From NCBI GenBank assembly GCA_949775045.1, contig OX459096.1, positions 39,707,158-39,771,157 of the forward strand: DNA of 64,000 nucleotides. The letters are read 5' to 3'. How positions within the stretch are numbered: the first letter of the stretch is position 1; every line of letters begins with the position of its first letter. The position numbers were made by a program, and so were the translations under genes. The notes below the pieces were generated by a model. That model had not been told where the DNA came from. It worked only from the letters and a program-made list of their open reading frames with translations, and ran no database searches. This DNA comes from Metridium senile. Lineage: Eukaryota; Cnidaria; Anthozoa; Actiniaria; Metridiidae. This document shows, one piece after another, positions 1-15,200 of the stretch.

Positions 1-206
1 ACTTTTTGGCCCTTGAAAACTCCTTAGATTTTGTTTACCGACATCAGCAAGAACTTTGTATTTATTTTTCAGGTCCAAAATTCTTGATTTATGTATCCAC
101 AGTAAGGCCATAAATTGCCATCAGTTAATGTAGTAGAATAAAAAAATATAATTAGTAGGTTCTTTTGTAAGAGGTTTATAATTAATAATGTTTTGTGTGT
201 TGTCAG
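1..206. other. Beta-spectrin intron, 3' end only
   Basis: AT-rich sequence ending in the acceptor of the first spectrin exon in the window (AG at 205-206). I see no other feature. Confidence 0.6.
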
Positions 207-3200
207 GAAAATCGTCTTGATACAGCACTCACTGTAGAAAAGAGCATGGACTTGGAAGAATGTCAAATCATCCAGCAAAGATTTGAAGGATTCCAGCAGG
301 TTGGTTAACAGCTATTATTGTTGGTATCATCATTGTCATTATCATAATGTAATATAACACATGGATTTTCCTTTTTTTTTAACAGGAGTTGGATGCCAAT
401 GAGCGTCGTGTTGAATTGGTCAATGACCTTGGAAGTAAACTCATTGACAAGGGTCACATCAACTCCGACCAGATCCAAGAAACCACTGATAGACTTAATA
501 CCAGGTAGAAACAACATAACAATTTTGATTGGTTGCTAGATTGTTTTGTAATAATTAACAAAATCACCCAAAACACTTCTACTTTTCTAAGCTTTGCCAA
601 ATGTTGCAGAAACAATGTTGTCTTAGAATCATTTCATTCAATCAAATGTTACTTACTGAGTGTCTGTTTGTGTATTCATTAGGTGGTCTAACCTTCGCAA
701 TGCTGCTGATCTAAAGAAAGCTAAGCTTGACAAGGCCCTCAAACTTCAACAGTTTTATGCAGAGACAACAGAGACAAAGGTAAACTGATTTACTTATCAT
801 CTCTGGCTGAATTACTCCATTCTACCCACATAATACCATTCCTCAAGATACCAGTCAGTACATCATATGATGAGTCTGAAGAATCAAAACATCGTTTAGA
901 TCCAAGTTTTGGATGAAAAAACAAGAATTGTTCAACAATATTTCGACTTTTATTTCAAGTCATAATCATGTTAAATTTAAGTTTACAAGATCAGCTATTT
1001 CAAATAGCTCTAACTCCCTAGAGGCTTTCAAGAATACCATTCAGTGTATGATACAATAGAACATAGTGATCCTTAATGTTTTATATTATTGACAGATTTG
1101 GATCAGTGAGAAGTCAAGCTTGTTGATCACTGAAGAAGATGTAACAAACATGAAAGACTTGTCAACTGTAATGATGCTGCAAAGAAGACTCAATAACATC
1201 CAACGTGATCTCCCTGCCTTGGAAGACAAGGTATGATCAATGATTCACTAGACTAAAATGATTGCATTTGCTTACAGTATTTAAAGTGAGAATCGAAAAA
1301 CCGTGGGCACAATATTTAAGAAATTTTTTTATTGTTCGTTGAACAACTCACAAACAACTCTAACTACAAAAGGTTTATTATGTAAAAATAAAAATTATTG
1401 TGGTGATATAGTTGTTTCTGAGTTGTTCAACAAATAATAAACGATTTCTAAAATTTCTAGGTGCCCATGGTTTTTTGATTCGCACTGTAATGTGTGAGGC
1501 ATATTATTTACTAATACCAGTAATTATTAATAGTACTAATTATTGAATGAATACATTTTTTAGCCTTTGATTGATACTTCAGAATGTCAAGTTTTATAAT
1601 GTTTGTTTTCTTGTAGTGCACACAACTTGAACAAGATGCTGAGCAACTATGTTCTGAGTATGAAGGGGTAAGAATTAGAACGAGAAAACATCTTTTTTTA
1701 AAGTACATCATTGTAAAGAACATTTTGACATTGTGTGTTCATTTTGTTTGCAGGAACCAGAAGAACCTATCGTCCGTGAGAAGATGATTGTTGTTAGTTC
1801 TGCTTGGACTGATCTCAAGGATAATGTAAGTCAACAAAACCTTTTTTCTACATAGTTTATATTTTAATTTTAACCCAATGAGAATTGTAGGATGATGATT
1901 AAAGAAATATTCTCTACCTATAGGTCAAACAACGTGATGAAGCTCTAGCTGAATCAGGTGAACTACAGAGATTTGTTAAAGATCTTGATGACTTCCAAGT
2001 TTGGTGAGTGGAATGTTTATGTTTAATGTTTATGATGAAAATAGTGGGTGGTGGTGGTGATGGATAATGTTAATTATGGTGGTGATAATGATAATAGTGA
2101 TAATAATGGTAATGATAGTAATGATTGTGGGTGATAATGATGATTTTAGTGATGATTTCATTCACCATTGTAATAATAACTACATTTACCCACAGGCTGA
2201 GGAACACCCATAACGAAGTAGCATCAGAGGAGATTCCACTAAGTCTTTCTGAAGCTGAGAACTTGTTGAAAGAACATGAAGATATCAAGGTTGGTTCCTC
2301 CATACTTGATCCTCTGCTCTGTTCTATTGTCTGTTCTAAACTGTTCTAGTATATCCTATATTCCCATTGTATTCCCATTGTATTGCTATTCTATTCTATT
2401 AATAATAATAATAACTTTATTTATTTATATAGCGCTATTTCCAACTGGTAATTGCTCAATGGCGCTTATTAACTATTGTGTGTGTGTGTCTTTTAAGGAT
2501 GATATTGATTCTCACCAACCTGACTTTGAGAAACTGATGGAAGAAGGACCCAAATGGGTACAAGATGAGTCTGAATTGCATCAACAGTCTCTTAAAGAAC
2601 AATTGGAACAGCTTGATAGTGGATGGAAAGACCTTCTTGTTACATGGGAGAAACGAAAGAGACAGCTTATACAAGCACTCAACCACCAGGTAAGCACTCT
2701 TTAGATAATCATTATCAGATATTACATTATCAGATACATCACCATTATCAGATATAACATTAACAGACACATCACCATTATCAGATATTACATTAACAGA
2801 TACATCACCATTATCAGATATATAACATTAACAGATACATCACCATTATCAGATATATAACATTAACAGATACATCACCATTATCAGATATAACATTAAC
2901 AGATACATCACCATTATCAGATATAACATTAACAGATACATCACCATTATCAGATATAACATTAACAGATACATCACCATTATCAGATATAACATTAACA
3001 GATACATCACCATTATCAGATATAACATTAACAGATACATCACCATTATCAGATATAACATTAACAGATACATCACCATTATCAGATATAACATTAACAG
3101 ATACATCACCATTATCAGATATATAACATTAACAGATACATCACCATTATCAGATATATAACATTAACAGATACATCACCATTATCAGATATAACATTAA

Positions 3201-6200
3201 CAGATACATCACCATTATCAGATATTACATTAACAGACACATCACCATTATCAGATATAACATTAACAGATACATCACCATTATCAGATATAACATTAAC
3301 AGATACATCACCATTATCAGATATAACATTAACAGATACATCACCATTATCAGATATAACATTAACAGATACATCACCATTATCAGATATAACATTAACA
3401 GATACATCACCATTATCAGATATAACATTAACAGATACATCACCATTATCAGATATTACATTATCAGATACATCCTTTTATCAGATATAACATTAACAGA
3501 TACATCACCATTATCAGATATAACATTATCAGATACATCCTTTTATCAGATATTACATTAACAGATACATCACCATTATCAGATATAACATTAACAGATA
3601 CATCACCATTATCAGATATAACATTAACAGATACATCACCATTATCAGATATAACATTAACAGATACATCACCATTATCAGATATAACATTAACAGATAC
3701 ATCACCATTATCAGATATAACATTAACAGATACATCACCATTATCAGATATAACATTAACAGATACATCACCATTATCAGATATTACATTATCAGATACA
3801 TCACCATTATCAGATATAACATTAACAGATACATCACCATTATCAGATATAACATTAACAGATACATCACCATTATCAGATATAACATTAACAGATACAT
3901 CACCATTATCAGATATTACATTAACAGATACATCACCATTATGAGATATTACATTAACAGATACATCACCATTATCAGATATAACATTAACAGATACATC
4001 ACCATTATCAGATATTACATTAACAGATACATCACCATTATCAGATATTACATTAACAGATACATGTACATCACCATTATCAGATATAACATTAACAGAT
4101 ACATCACCATTATCAGATATTACATTAACAGATACATCACCATTATCAGATATTACATTAACAGATACATCACCATTATCAGATATTACATTAACAGATA
4201 CATCACCATTATCAGATATTACATTAACAGATACATCACCATTATCAGATATAACATTAACAGATACATCACCATTATCAGATATAACATTAACAGACAC
4301 ATCACCATTATCAGATATTACATTAACAGACACATCACCATTATCAGATATAACATTAACAGATACATCACCATTATCAGATATAACATTAACAGACACA
4401 TCACCATTATCAGATATAACATTAACAGACACATCACCATTATCAGATATTACATTAACAGATACATCACCATTATCAGATATTACATTAACAGATACAT
4501 CACCATTATCAGATATAACATTAACAGATACATCACCATTATCAGATATAACATTAACAGATACATCACCATTATCAGATATAACATTAACAGATACATC
4601 ACCATTATCAGATATAACATTAACAGATACATCACCATTATCAGATATAACATTAACAGATACATCACCATTATCAGATATAACATTAACAGATACATCA
4701 CCATTATCAGATATAACATTAACAGATACATCACCATTATCAGATATAACATTAACAGATACATCACCATTATCAGATATAACATTAACAGATACATCAC
4801 CATTATCAGATATAACATTAACAGATACATCACCATTATCAGATATAACATTAACAGATACATCACCATTATCAGATATAACATTAACAGATACATCACC
4901 ATTATCAGATATAACATTAACAGATACATCACCATTATCAGATATAACATTAACAGATACATCACCATTATCAGATATAACATTAACAGATACATCACCA
5001 TTATCAGATATAACATTAACAGATACATCACCATTATCAGATATAACATTAACAGTATCATTTGTTGTTCTAGTTGTTTATCCGAGATTCTAAGCAATGT
5101 GAAGCTTTACTTGGTCAGCAAGAACTATTCTTGTCCAAGGAGGAGAATGGAGTAAGTATATTACCACTTTACTTCTACTTCAATATTATTATTGTCATTA
5201 TAGCTAGACTACTTTCCACAAATTAAGAAATGTTTGTTGACAACTTTTCAAAACCATCATATCGACATTCCACAGTTGTATCCAAGACCTATATTTTATT
5301 GACAACATCTAACTGGCCATTAAAAAAAATACAATCTGTTTGCCATTTTCATATCATGAAATAAACAATATTCAAAAATTCATACCTTATGTTCACACAA
5401 TTACTGACAAAGATGTCATTCACTCTTTTCGTTCTTTCCTGATTGTACATACAACCAATAACTGTCCTTGTTCTTAAGGCTACTGTGGAAGCCGTCCAAG
5501 AACTCATCAAGAAACATGAAGAGTTCTCCAAACGTATGGATGCCCAGGACGAGAAGATCAACCAGATGATCCAGTTTGCTCAACGCTTGGCTAATGAAGG
5601 ACATTATGCACAGGATAAGATCACAGAGAAAGCTCAAAGTCTACATGAGAGGTAACTCAACAGTTTAAATCCTCTGTTCACAGGCTCATAACATTGTATA
5701 TGGGATCAGGGATCAGCGTTATTTTGGGATCAGGGATCGGAATTGTTGCTTTGGGATTGGAATCACAGCCACTGGGATCGGGATCATGAGAAAATGTCCA
5801 AATCAGGGATCAAAACGAGGATCAAGGATCAAAAGTTTGGGGGGGAAATTGGGCTCAGGGATCTAAAATTCCGAAATGATCCAGGATCAATAGGTTGAAA
5901 ATATACCATAAAACACGTCTTGACATTTGTCTTTACCCATTATCAGTATAACTATACAATGGTGACAATGAACATTTTTTTTTTGCCAGGCGAAATGCTA
6001 ATCGACATAAGATGGAGGCTGCACTTCAAAGACTGAGAGATGCTTTGGCTCTGCAGCAATTCATCCAGGATGCTGAAGATGTATGTTTGTTTATTCACCC
6101 ATCCGATTTTCATTAATTCATCCAATTTTCATTCATTCATTTATCTAATTTTCATTCTTTATTTCCCTAATTTTTATTTATTCATCAATTCATTTGTTGT

Positions 6201-9200
6201 TGTTTTTTCAAAATTTCTGTTTGTTCTTCATTCATTCATTCATCAATTTTGATCATGTGCTCATTCCTTTTTTTCATTAATATATCCATTCATCCATTCT
6301 TCCTTCTATGTATTTCTTCTCTTTCTCATGGGCTTTTATCACACTGCGGCCATGTTTATTCCCATGAGAGCGAAAACCTTTCTTTGGAACGTTTTGAAAT
6401 GCATGAAAGCCAGGGCAAGGGAACCCATGAGATTCAAAACCCATTGTTTCAACCAATATGTCGGCCCATGATAAAAGCAAATTACCCATTTACTGAGTAT
6501 GTATGCTGTTTTTAGATGTACGACTGGTTAAAGGAGAAATACCAAATCGCGTCCGAGGAAACTTACAGAGATCTCAGTAACATTGGCGGTAAAGTGATGA
6601 AACACCAGGCCTTTGAAGCAGAAATGATGGCAAACAAGGAACGTTTGGATCAAATTAGCCAAGTAAGACCAAACACAAACCACCCAACATAATATCACTG
6701 ACAATTAAAACATCATTTGCTACACAAGAAACGGTAAACAAAAATTACAAATAATTCTAATTGAGAGAGTAAGTTATAAAAGATTTGTGCAGAGAAGAGA
6801 GCAGCACATGGTAGCCCAACAAGGTTTCTTTATGTTCAGAAGAAATGCTGATACCTTTACTGTGGATAAAACGATAATAACAGCTTTGTATTCTAACATA
6901 TCAAATTAACCTTGTTATATATATAGGAAATAGATGGACAAAAGCAGCAACTGAAATCCAATAGTCCAACCAAAGACAATTGTCACATTTCTCTCAAACA
7001 TACAAATAATAAAAAAATCACATTCATGTTTATGCTTTCCACAAACGTGCTATATTGATTCTTGTTTACGTGTTATTTGTAGTCTGGTGTTGAAATAGCC
7101 GACGAAAAACCAGAAAGCAAACCAGAGATTGATGAAAGACTAGAGAAACTCAACCAGAAATGGCTTGAACTGGCTGAAGTGTCCAAGAACAAAGGCAACA
7201 AGCTTGACGAGGCACAGAAACAAGAAGAGTTCAACCAAGGCGTACAGACTATGGGTGAATGGGTGAAGGAATTAGAGACTGTTATTATTACACAAGAAAA
7301 AGCTACAGACCTTACAACAGCAACAAGACTTTATCAGAAGCATAAGGTACAAAGACTTGTGGAAGTAGTTGTATTCAAAAAGAACTTACACACCATTAAA
7401 AGTCAAACTCCAACTCTATTCACATGGTGTACTTTTGTCAGTTGCTCTAAATGTTTCATTAGAAACACTGAAAGTGATCATGAAGTTCTATATTTTTTCT
7501 TTAAATATCGACTATTTTACTTTTTCTTGATTTTTTTATTTTAATCAAATCTAAACAGGGCATCTTTGTAACATTGCATAGTTTTGTTCACTGATAGAAA
7601 AAAGTGATGATTTGTTAACGTTCTTAATGTAAATGATACATGTATACAGTGCAGCTAACACATGTTCTGTTTGTAGCTCATGGAGAAAGAGATTGGAGTC
7701 AAGAAAGCTCGCCTCCAAGAACTTGGTTCCCAGGCGGCTGACATGGTTGACGCGGGCCATTTTGATCCTAACGCTGTACAAGAAACAAGAGTCATCCTTG
7801 AGGAAAAGTGAGTTGTCTGTCTAAGACTTTGAGTTTCTTACTGCTTCTTTATTTTGTCTGTCTGTCCTATTTTGTCATCAATCTGCATTCTGTGTCTTTG
7901 TCAGACATTTTAATTGTATAGTAATGATGGTTTTGTAATTGTTAGATACGATGCATTGGAAGCTCCATTGGCTGAAAAAGCAGTTGAACTTGACCTTGCC
8001 ATGCAGTTCTTCCAGTTTGATCGAGATGTTGATGATGAAAAGGTAATGTGGAACATCATTGGCCTCATTTCAACCTGTTAAACCTGTTATTACTAGTATT
8101 ATTATGTGCTTGCATGCATTGAATACCAATGTTTTAACAATTTCAAGTTTTCTTATGTCTTTTCTTTTATTGTCATTGTTTAATGTTTAGACATGGATCA
8201 AGGAAAAAGAACCCCTCCTTCAATCAACCAACTACGGAAACAACTTATTTGAAGTACAGAAGCTCAAGAAGAAACATCAAACTCTGTGTGCAGAGATCGA
8301 CATCCACGAGGCCCATAAGAACCGTATCTGCCAACAAGGAGACGATTTGCTAGAGTCTGACCATCCACAATCTGGAGAGATCCGTCGAAGAGAAGATGAG
8401 CTACAGAACCAATGGGACGATCTCAAGAACCAATCAGATGCCTACAAGGCACAATTGGAACTGTCATTACAGGCTAAACAGGTAAGATAAATAGAGAGAT
8501 TTAATAGGCAGAGAAAAAAAACAGTTTACTGAGGATAAAGATAAAAACAGCAGTGTAATAAAACCAACAACAGCTACCACAAACAAAGTCAACAAAAAAA
8601 AAAACACTAAAGAAATAAGCTTTGTCTAAAAGTGAAAATATTTGAAAGAAGATTTTGTGTAAAAAATTTTTTGCACATTTTGAACAGCAGCAAACAAACA
8701 ACAGCAACTTATACAAATTACAATTAACGATAACCTGAAAAAATAAATCGATAAACATAAGTGATTTAAGAAGACCTCTTAATTCCACAAGATTCTACAA
8801 GAACTGATAATATAATCTGCTAATATTGGTGTTTGTTTGTTAATAGTATTACTACGATGCTGCCGAAGCAGAGGCATGGATGAGCGAACAAGAGCTGAAT
8901 ATGATGGGAGATGAGCGTGGCAAGGATGAAGCTAGTGCTAATGATATGCTCAAGAGACACGAGACCTTAGAGGCAGCCATTGCTGACTATGCTGAGACAG
9001 TCAATGATCTTGGTGACCACGCCAATATGTTGATTGACAGTAACCATCCCGAAAGGTAGGACCTTACATTCTTATAGTCCCAGTAATGGTGTGAACGATA
9101 CTATTATCATTATTTTTATTATTAAAAAAAATTATATAAATATATATATATATATTATATCATTAACATCACCTTCGTTATAACTATTACTCAGGGCTCA

Positions 9201-12200
9201 AAATAGCTGCCTGACAATGGCCAAATGTCAGGCTAAATTTGAGATATTGGACAGGCGAAAAATCATTATGAACCACCAAATGGATACAATAAACCTGCAG
9301 TCAAAGTTTACCAGAATCATCTTTTAATGTTTCTTTATCTGGAAGTGGCAGGCCAATTTGTTTTTATATTTCAAGCCCTGTTACTTTGTTATTACTTATC
9401 AACATTACCACCATATCAGCCTCATCATTATCATCTTATTATCGTTATCATCCCATTCATCATTATCATCACCTTCGTTATTACTAAATAATGTGGTTGC
9501 CTTGATCGTCATCTTAATATCGTTATCATCACATTCATCATTATCATCACCTTCGTTATTACTAAATAATGTGGTTGCCTTGATCGTCATCTTAATATCG
9601 TTATCATCCCATTCATCATCGTCATCATCTTCCCCATTACATGTAATGACAAGCTTTTGTTAACCAATAAAAGATATATTAATCATACTTTATCTCTTGT
9701 AGCGAGACAATCAAGATTCGTCAGGCTCAAGTAGACAAACTGTATGCTGGTCTAAAGGATTTGGCAGAAGAACGACGTGGTAAACTAGACGAAACACTCA
9801 AACTGTACCAACTAAACCGTGAGATTGATGATCTCGAGTTGTGGATAGCTGATAAAGAACAAGTAGCAGGCTCACAAGATATTGGCCAAGATCTTGCTCA
9901 AGTTGAGGTATTAGTCTGGGGCCTTATGTAAATCCGTGGGAAATTCGTGATCATTTTAGTTTCTTTTCATAAATAGTAAGTTTGAGGGATAACAAATCCA
10001 AAAAAAGTTGTCACCAATTTTTTCCACCTTGATGACGTCATTCTAAGTATGACGTCATCAGATCCTTAAAAAATGATAGTAATTAGCCTGATAATTCACT
10101 ATTTTAACGGAATATTAGCATTTCTTCTTCTTGTTATGATGTTATTAGCTGCAATAGTGGAATGGAAATGAATTTTGCACTTACTTAATGTTTGGCTGAT
10201 TTATGCAAATTAGATATGACGTCATAATTACACCAGAACTAAAGACATGAGCTCAAAATAAGACTTTATTGAATATACATTTAGTAAATTATTGTTTCTA
10301 AGTGACAAGCACTTATATATACATGTATCGTTTTAAGTCAGTGGTACACAGAACATCTTGTGCAGTTTCATCCCATAATCTAATTATCTTTCAATCTATT
10401 TTACATAGACAGCAGTTAATTTACATTTGAAGGTCTTCATCGTCGCTGTCTTCATTCACTGTAGAACTTGAATTGTCGCTGTTTCTGTTTTCGCAGTTTG
10501 GTTGACATGAAGCACACATATCTGTACATTTGAGACTGTGTTTACAACAGGAACAACTCATCGTGATGCACTTTCCCTTGCAACCACACTTGATGAGCTG
10601 TAGAACAGCCTTTGGTGCAGGAGGAAGAGTAGTTGGAACAGGTTGTAGTCTATCTCCATCTTGTCTCCATCCATGCAAAGTTGGAGCAGGAAAATTTGGC
10701 TGTGGTGTATCACATGCCTTCCAAACAAGTGCAACGTAGTTAGCACGTTTTATCATCTGGTGTAGAGCTGCTTGAGTAGGCGGAAGCTGTTCATCTGTAT
10801 ATTGCTTCTTGCTAAAAAGCAACCACCTCACTTCCTGTACACTGCTTAGCTGTGTAGATGACATGTATAACTGACAGGTGTATCGCTCCAGCATCTGGTA
10901 GGTATCATCTGAAATGACTTGACTACTTCCGAGGCTAGAGAATGCATCAAGAATAGGTCTTTCAGACTTCTTCAGCGTATTCCAACATGATACCTTTCCT
11001 TTTCCGCAAATGGTTCCTGTCTGGTCACATCCTGTGAAAGCATGAAATCCAGGTAGTGCATTAACCAGTTCTTCTCCGATGGCTTCATGAAGTGGACCAA
11101 GTGCGATACTTCTCCGCTTGCCTCCAGTGCCTACAATTAATGAGGTGAAAGGACAAAGTCGCCTGTACAACCATAACGCAAGAACTAGGACATCAGTATC
11201 AGGACTCTGGATGGTGATGGAGGATGCTCCCCTTGCAGTAGCGTCAACAGCATGTAGTAGCATACGGGTGTCTGCCTCCTCCTGCCAACTTCGCAGATGT
11301 CGAAGATTTAAATTGCATGAAGACATACAGTCATCCTTCGAAGTGACAACATATGTCTTCTCTGCATCTTTCTTGCAATCGATGAGATGAGACGCAAGGT
11401 AGATTGTTAGAGCCCCTTTATTCTCATTGCAACATAACAGTTGTGCCATTGTCACTTTGGCAATAACAGCATCAGCTGAAATCTGGTACACTACAGATGG
11501 ATTTGTGCCCTGGCGCACCTGACGAGTTTTCTCCTTTAGGGAATGTGGCACATCATATCGGTCAAAGACAACATGAACTTCACTAGCATGAGTTGACCTG
11601 CTATCGATTATTTCAACGAAATGGTTTGCCAGATCACGCCCTGTTTTCACCCAGGTAGGCTTTCCCATTGACTGGACCACTGCCATTGCATCAATGATGA
11701 CCACAGGTCTTCCGAGCTCTTCCGAAGTTGGAGGTTGCTGTTCAGGAAGAAGACCCTCTAGAATGTTCAGAAGCTTACTCTTAGCAACACAGTGTCGTAG
11801 ATTCCCATCAGAGGTAAAAAGTGCCCTGGGGTATTCTGACAACTCAAATTTGCTGATGCTTTCCTTCACATCCAGTTCTGGCCTAGAGAGAACTACCACG
11901 AGGAATCGAGCAAACAACGCCCTATCATCCTTTAAAGCTGCGATGGTATTGGATGCCTTGTTTTTCTTTGAAAGCCTGACTGACTTCCATGTTTTCAGAT
12001 TGGCCTTTTTCATTGGGCTCCAGACACTTAGCGTACAACCAGTACCGATTCGTTCTTTGACAAAACTGTCAAAGCGTTCCTGACCAATTTGGTCACGATT
12101 TGAAATATCCTCTTTGACTTCAGTTGGCATAACAGCTTTTGTAATGATATTGATGAGATCACCTCCTTCCTGAAAAGGGTCATTAGCCTCGAGTACCTCC

Positions 12201-15200
12201 TTAAGCTTCACGATGTTCTCATTGTACCTCTTGATTACTGCATCAGTCAAGTCATGATGATGTTTTGGCATTTGTCGTTGTACACCAACCATTACTTCTG
12301 CTTGGACTGCGATTCTACTCAGCTCTGGTGCAATTAGAAACCATCTAGTCATGGCGGCTGGCTGCTGCGTCAGACCTTTCAACCCACCCCGTATCTTCAT
12401 CATCTTGTTAACGTGCTCTATGGCATGATCAGGACCAATCGCACAGAAAGGAATCTCATTCTTATTAACACAAAAGTTCCCTTGTGTGAACTCGTGATAT
12501 ACATCTGGATCCTCAACTTCTAGCTTTTGCATCTGGGCTATATAGAGCGGGACTAAACGGGCGTAGTTGAGACGATCGTGTGCGAAAAAATACTTTGTCA
12601 AAGACTTTAATGATTCTAGATGAAGTTTCCAGTTACCTTCTCTTGTTGCACGTACAAACATCATGATACAACCCACAAACTTCATGTAGTCTCGCACAAA
12701 CTTGAATAGTGGATTTTGTGATTCCATTCCTTTGTCAAAGTTTTCAAGCCTTGCTTTAAGATTATCAGTTTCCAGTGCAGCTAGGAGCTTATCGTGTTGT
12801 GCTCCAAGTTCTTCGTACTGCTTTTCCTGACAGATCGCGTTCATTTCTAAGGAAGCTTGTAGTACTCTAGTACATTCTGCATCACCATCGGTTCTTTCGT
12901 TCTTTAAAAAGGCCTCTATGTAAAGGTCATGCAATGCTGAGTAAGTTATGCTGTGAGCTGTGAGAGCACGCTTCATATGGTTTCCATCAAGGATTTGGTG
13001 CTTTGTCGTTGGGCCGTATATATCTGCTTCTACCCAGGCGTCGTCTAAACCACTGTCCTCGATAGACGCTCCAAGAGCGCGCAATGAGGTCATCACTGTG
13101 TGCATCTCTCCAATCCGAAAAATCATGTGATCAAACTCTGGTGCTTTATAAAGCTGCAACTTCACTGCCATCTCATAGAGTTGAAGGTCAAAGGTAATGA
13201 TGGTCTTTCGGTTCTCTCCCATGACTATCGCAGTGATCTTCTGTGCCTGCATTAAGACCGTAAGCATAGTACTCCACTCATGTGCAGGAGCAGCAAGAAG
13301 TGGCATCATTGCGACTGTAGTAAGTGGTAGTGCTGTTGATTTTAACTTTGAGTTATATGGAGACCAAGTTGGGATTTGTGGCTGATCGGACTGTGATCTA
13401 GTGATGGAATGACTAACTGCCCATGCTAGGTCTGATTGCTGTGCGTTTTCAGTGATGTTACGTGATGGTTTTGTATCAAGGTCAAAACCAGGGAACTTAG
13501 GTTGTGCATTTTTTGGGACATAACATGGCTGTAATTCTGTTTGTGGAATAGAGGTTTCTGGCAACGACTTGTGTTTTGGAACTTCATTAAGAACATCTAG
13601 TGTGACTTTAGAACTCTCTCTCGTTTTTCTCTGAGAAACAATCATTGCTGTTGCATGTAGATTGTTTTTTCCATCTGGTGTATCCTCTGAGAAATCTGAA
13701 TTGTCAACACTTAGGAAGATGAATTTCCCCTTGGTAAGTTCAGGAGGAATGTAAATGTTGTGTTCACTTGAATTTCGCAGGACAGCTTGTGCAAGTTGTG
13801 TTTCAATGCGCAAAATACGTGTATAATCAACAGAGACTCCCAGCTGATGTAAAACATCTATCATAGATCTGCTCCTCATTTGTTGGTGAGATAAAAGACC
13901 AACTCCAACTTGTAGTGGGTACTCACGGTGGTGACGGAAGGTCCTTTCCTCTTCATCTTTTTTAGGCTTGTAGTTAACCTGCCTGTCGGTCTTTGTATGA
14001 TACATTATCTGCTGTGCCAAAAGCATTGCACTTGTGTTTACATCTTCTGTACGATGTTCTGTATGTAGGTCAGAAACGACGCCTGAAAGAATCCACTGGA
14101 GTAATGTGAATAACTTGGTAGGAGCAATATCTTTTTCATCTGGTTCAAGAGATCCATTGAACTGCCACATACTTGCCTCATTTATTTCCTTGCGCACTAT
14201 TTTTGCACAGTCATAGATGACTTCGAGTTCACTATCTTCTGATGGCTTGTTAAGAGCTGCTTCTATAGCGGCGACCTTGGCAGCACTTAGACAGAAGCGG
14301 TCGGGTTTGTTTCGTTGAAATGCACGTATAAACTCAAGATCATCAATATGATCAATCAAAAACTGTCTCACAGTTTTTCTACAAGGTGACCAGTTACAAA
14401 AATGATCATTCAAAATATTTGAATAAGTTTGGTGTGCGTCATCTAGACTTAGAATCTTTCCTTTTGACAGCAGTCCTTTGATGAGATTCAGGAATTCCAC
14501 ATCAGCAGCAATCTTATTTTCTTGTACGTCACTTCCTTTTTCTTTGGTCTGGATACCTTGGGCTCGCACTACATATTTTGTCCAACAGGCACGATGATAT
14601 TGAACATCTATTGACAGGGCATCTTCTTGTCTTATTGCACTACTAAGGAAGACTTTGTATAGGTCATTGTCACAACTTTTAACAAACTCTGACAGCTGTT
14701 TCCCTCTGCTTTCAGTTTGTATGGCGTGGACTGGCTGTTTGTCATCATGCGTTTGGCAAAAGAAACACAATTGCTTGTCGTACGTTGCTGTGGATGAGCG
14801 AGATATACGTTTAGAGATTGCAGCTACATTTTCGCCAGACTCTTGAGATAGAGGAACAAGAGAACATGATCGTGATGCAAGAGATGGCCTACCAGAAGTA
14901 CGGAAAAGGACAGAAGCATTCTTGGATTCAGCTGCCTTCTCAAATCTGGCTTTTGCCCGGTCTAGTTTTTCAGAACTGACCAACCCTTTCCTGCAACTTG
15001 CATGGAATGAAGCATTGCTTTTTCTCAAATCTTCTTCAGTCAGTCCCTCGAGCAATTTGCTGATTTCAATCAACTTTTCCTCCCTGTATGCCGCTCTGGC
15101 AAATACATATTGCAAGACTTTTCCGTAGGCTTCATCACTAATACTTTTGACAAGTAGCTCATTTGACTTAATTTCTTGACAAATAATGCATTTCGTAAAG

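Noticed and set aside
2276..2704. 142-codon ORF overlapping spectrin exon 2498-2689
   Set aside because: Only its last 64 codons match spectrin. The upstream part is intron read-through past the acceptor at 2496-2497.
2707..5155. Long open frames (up to 404 codons) over the 33-bp repeat as candidate repetitive-protein genes
   Set aside because: They exist on both strands only because the unit length is a multiple of three. They are intronic and their ends run into splice sites of spectrin.
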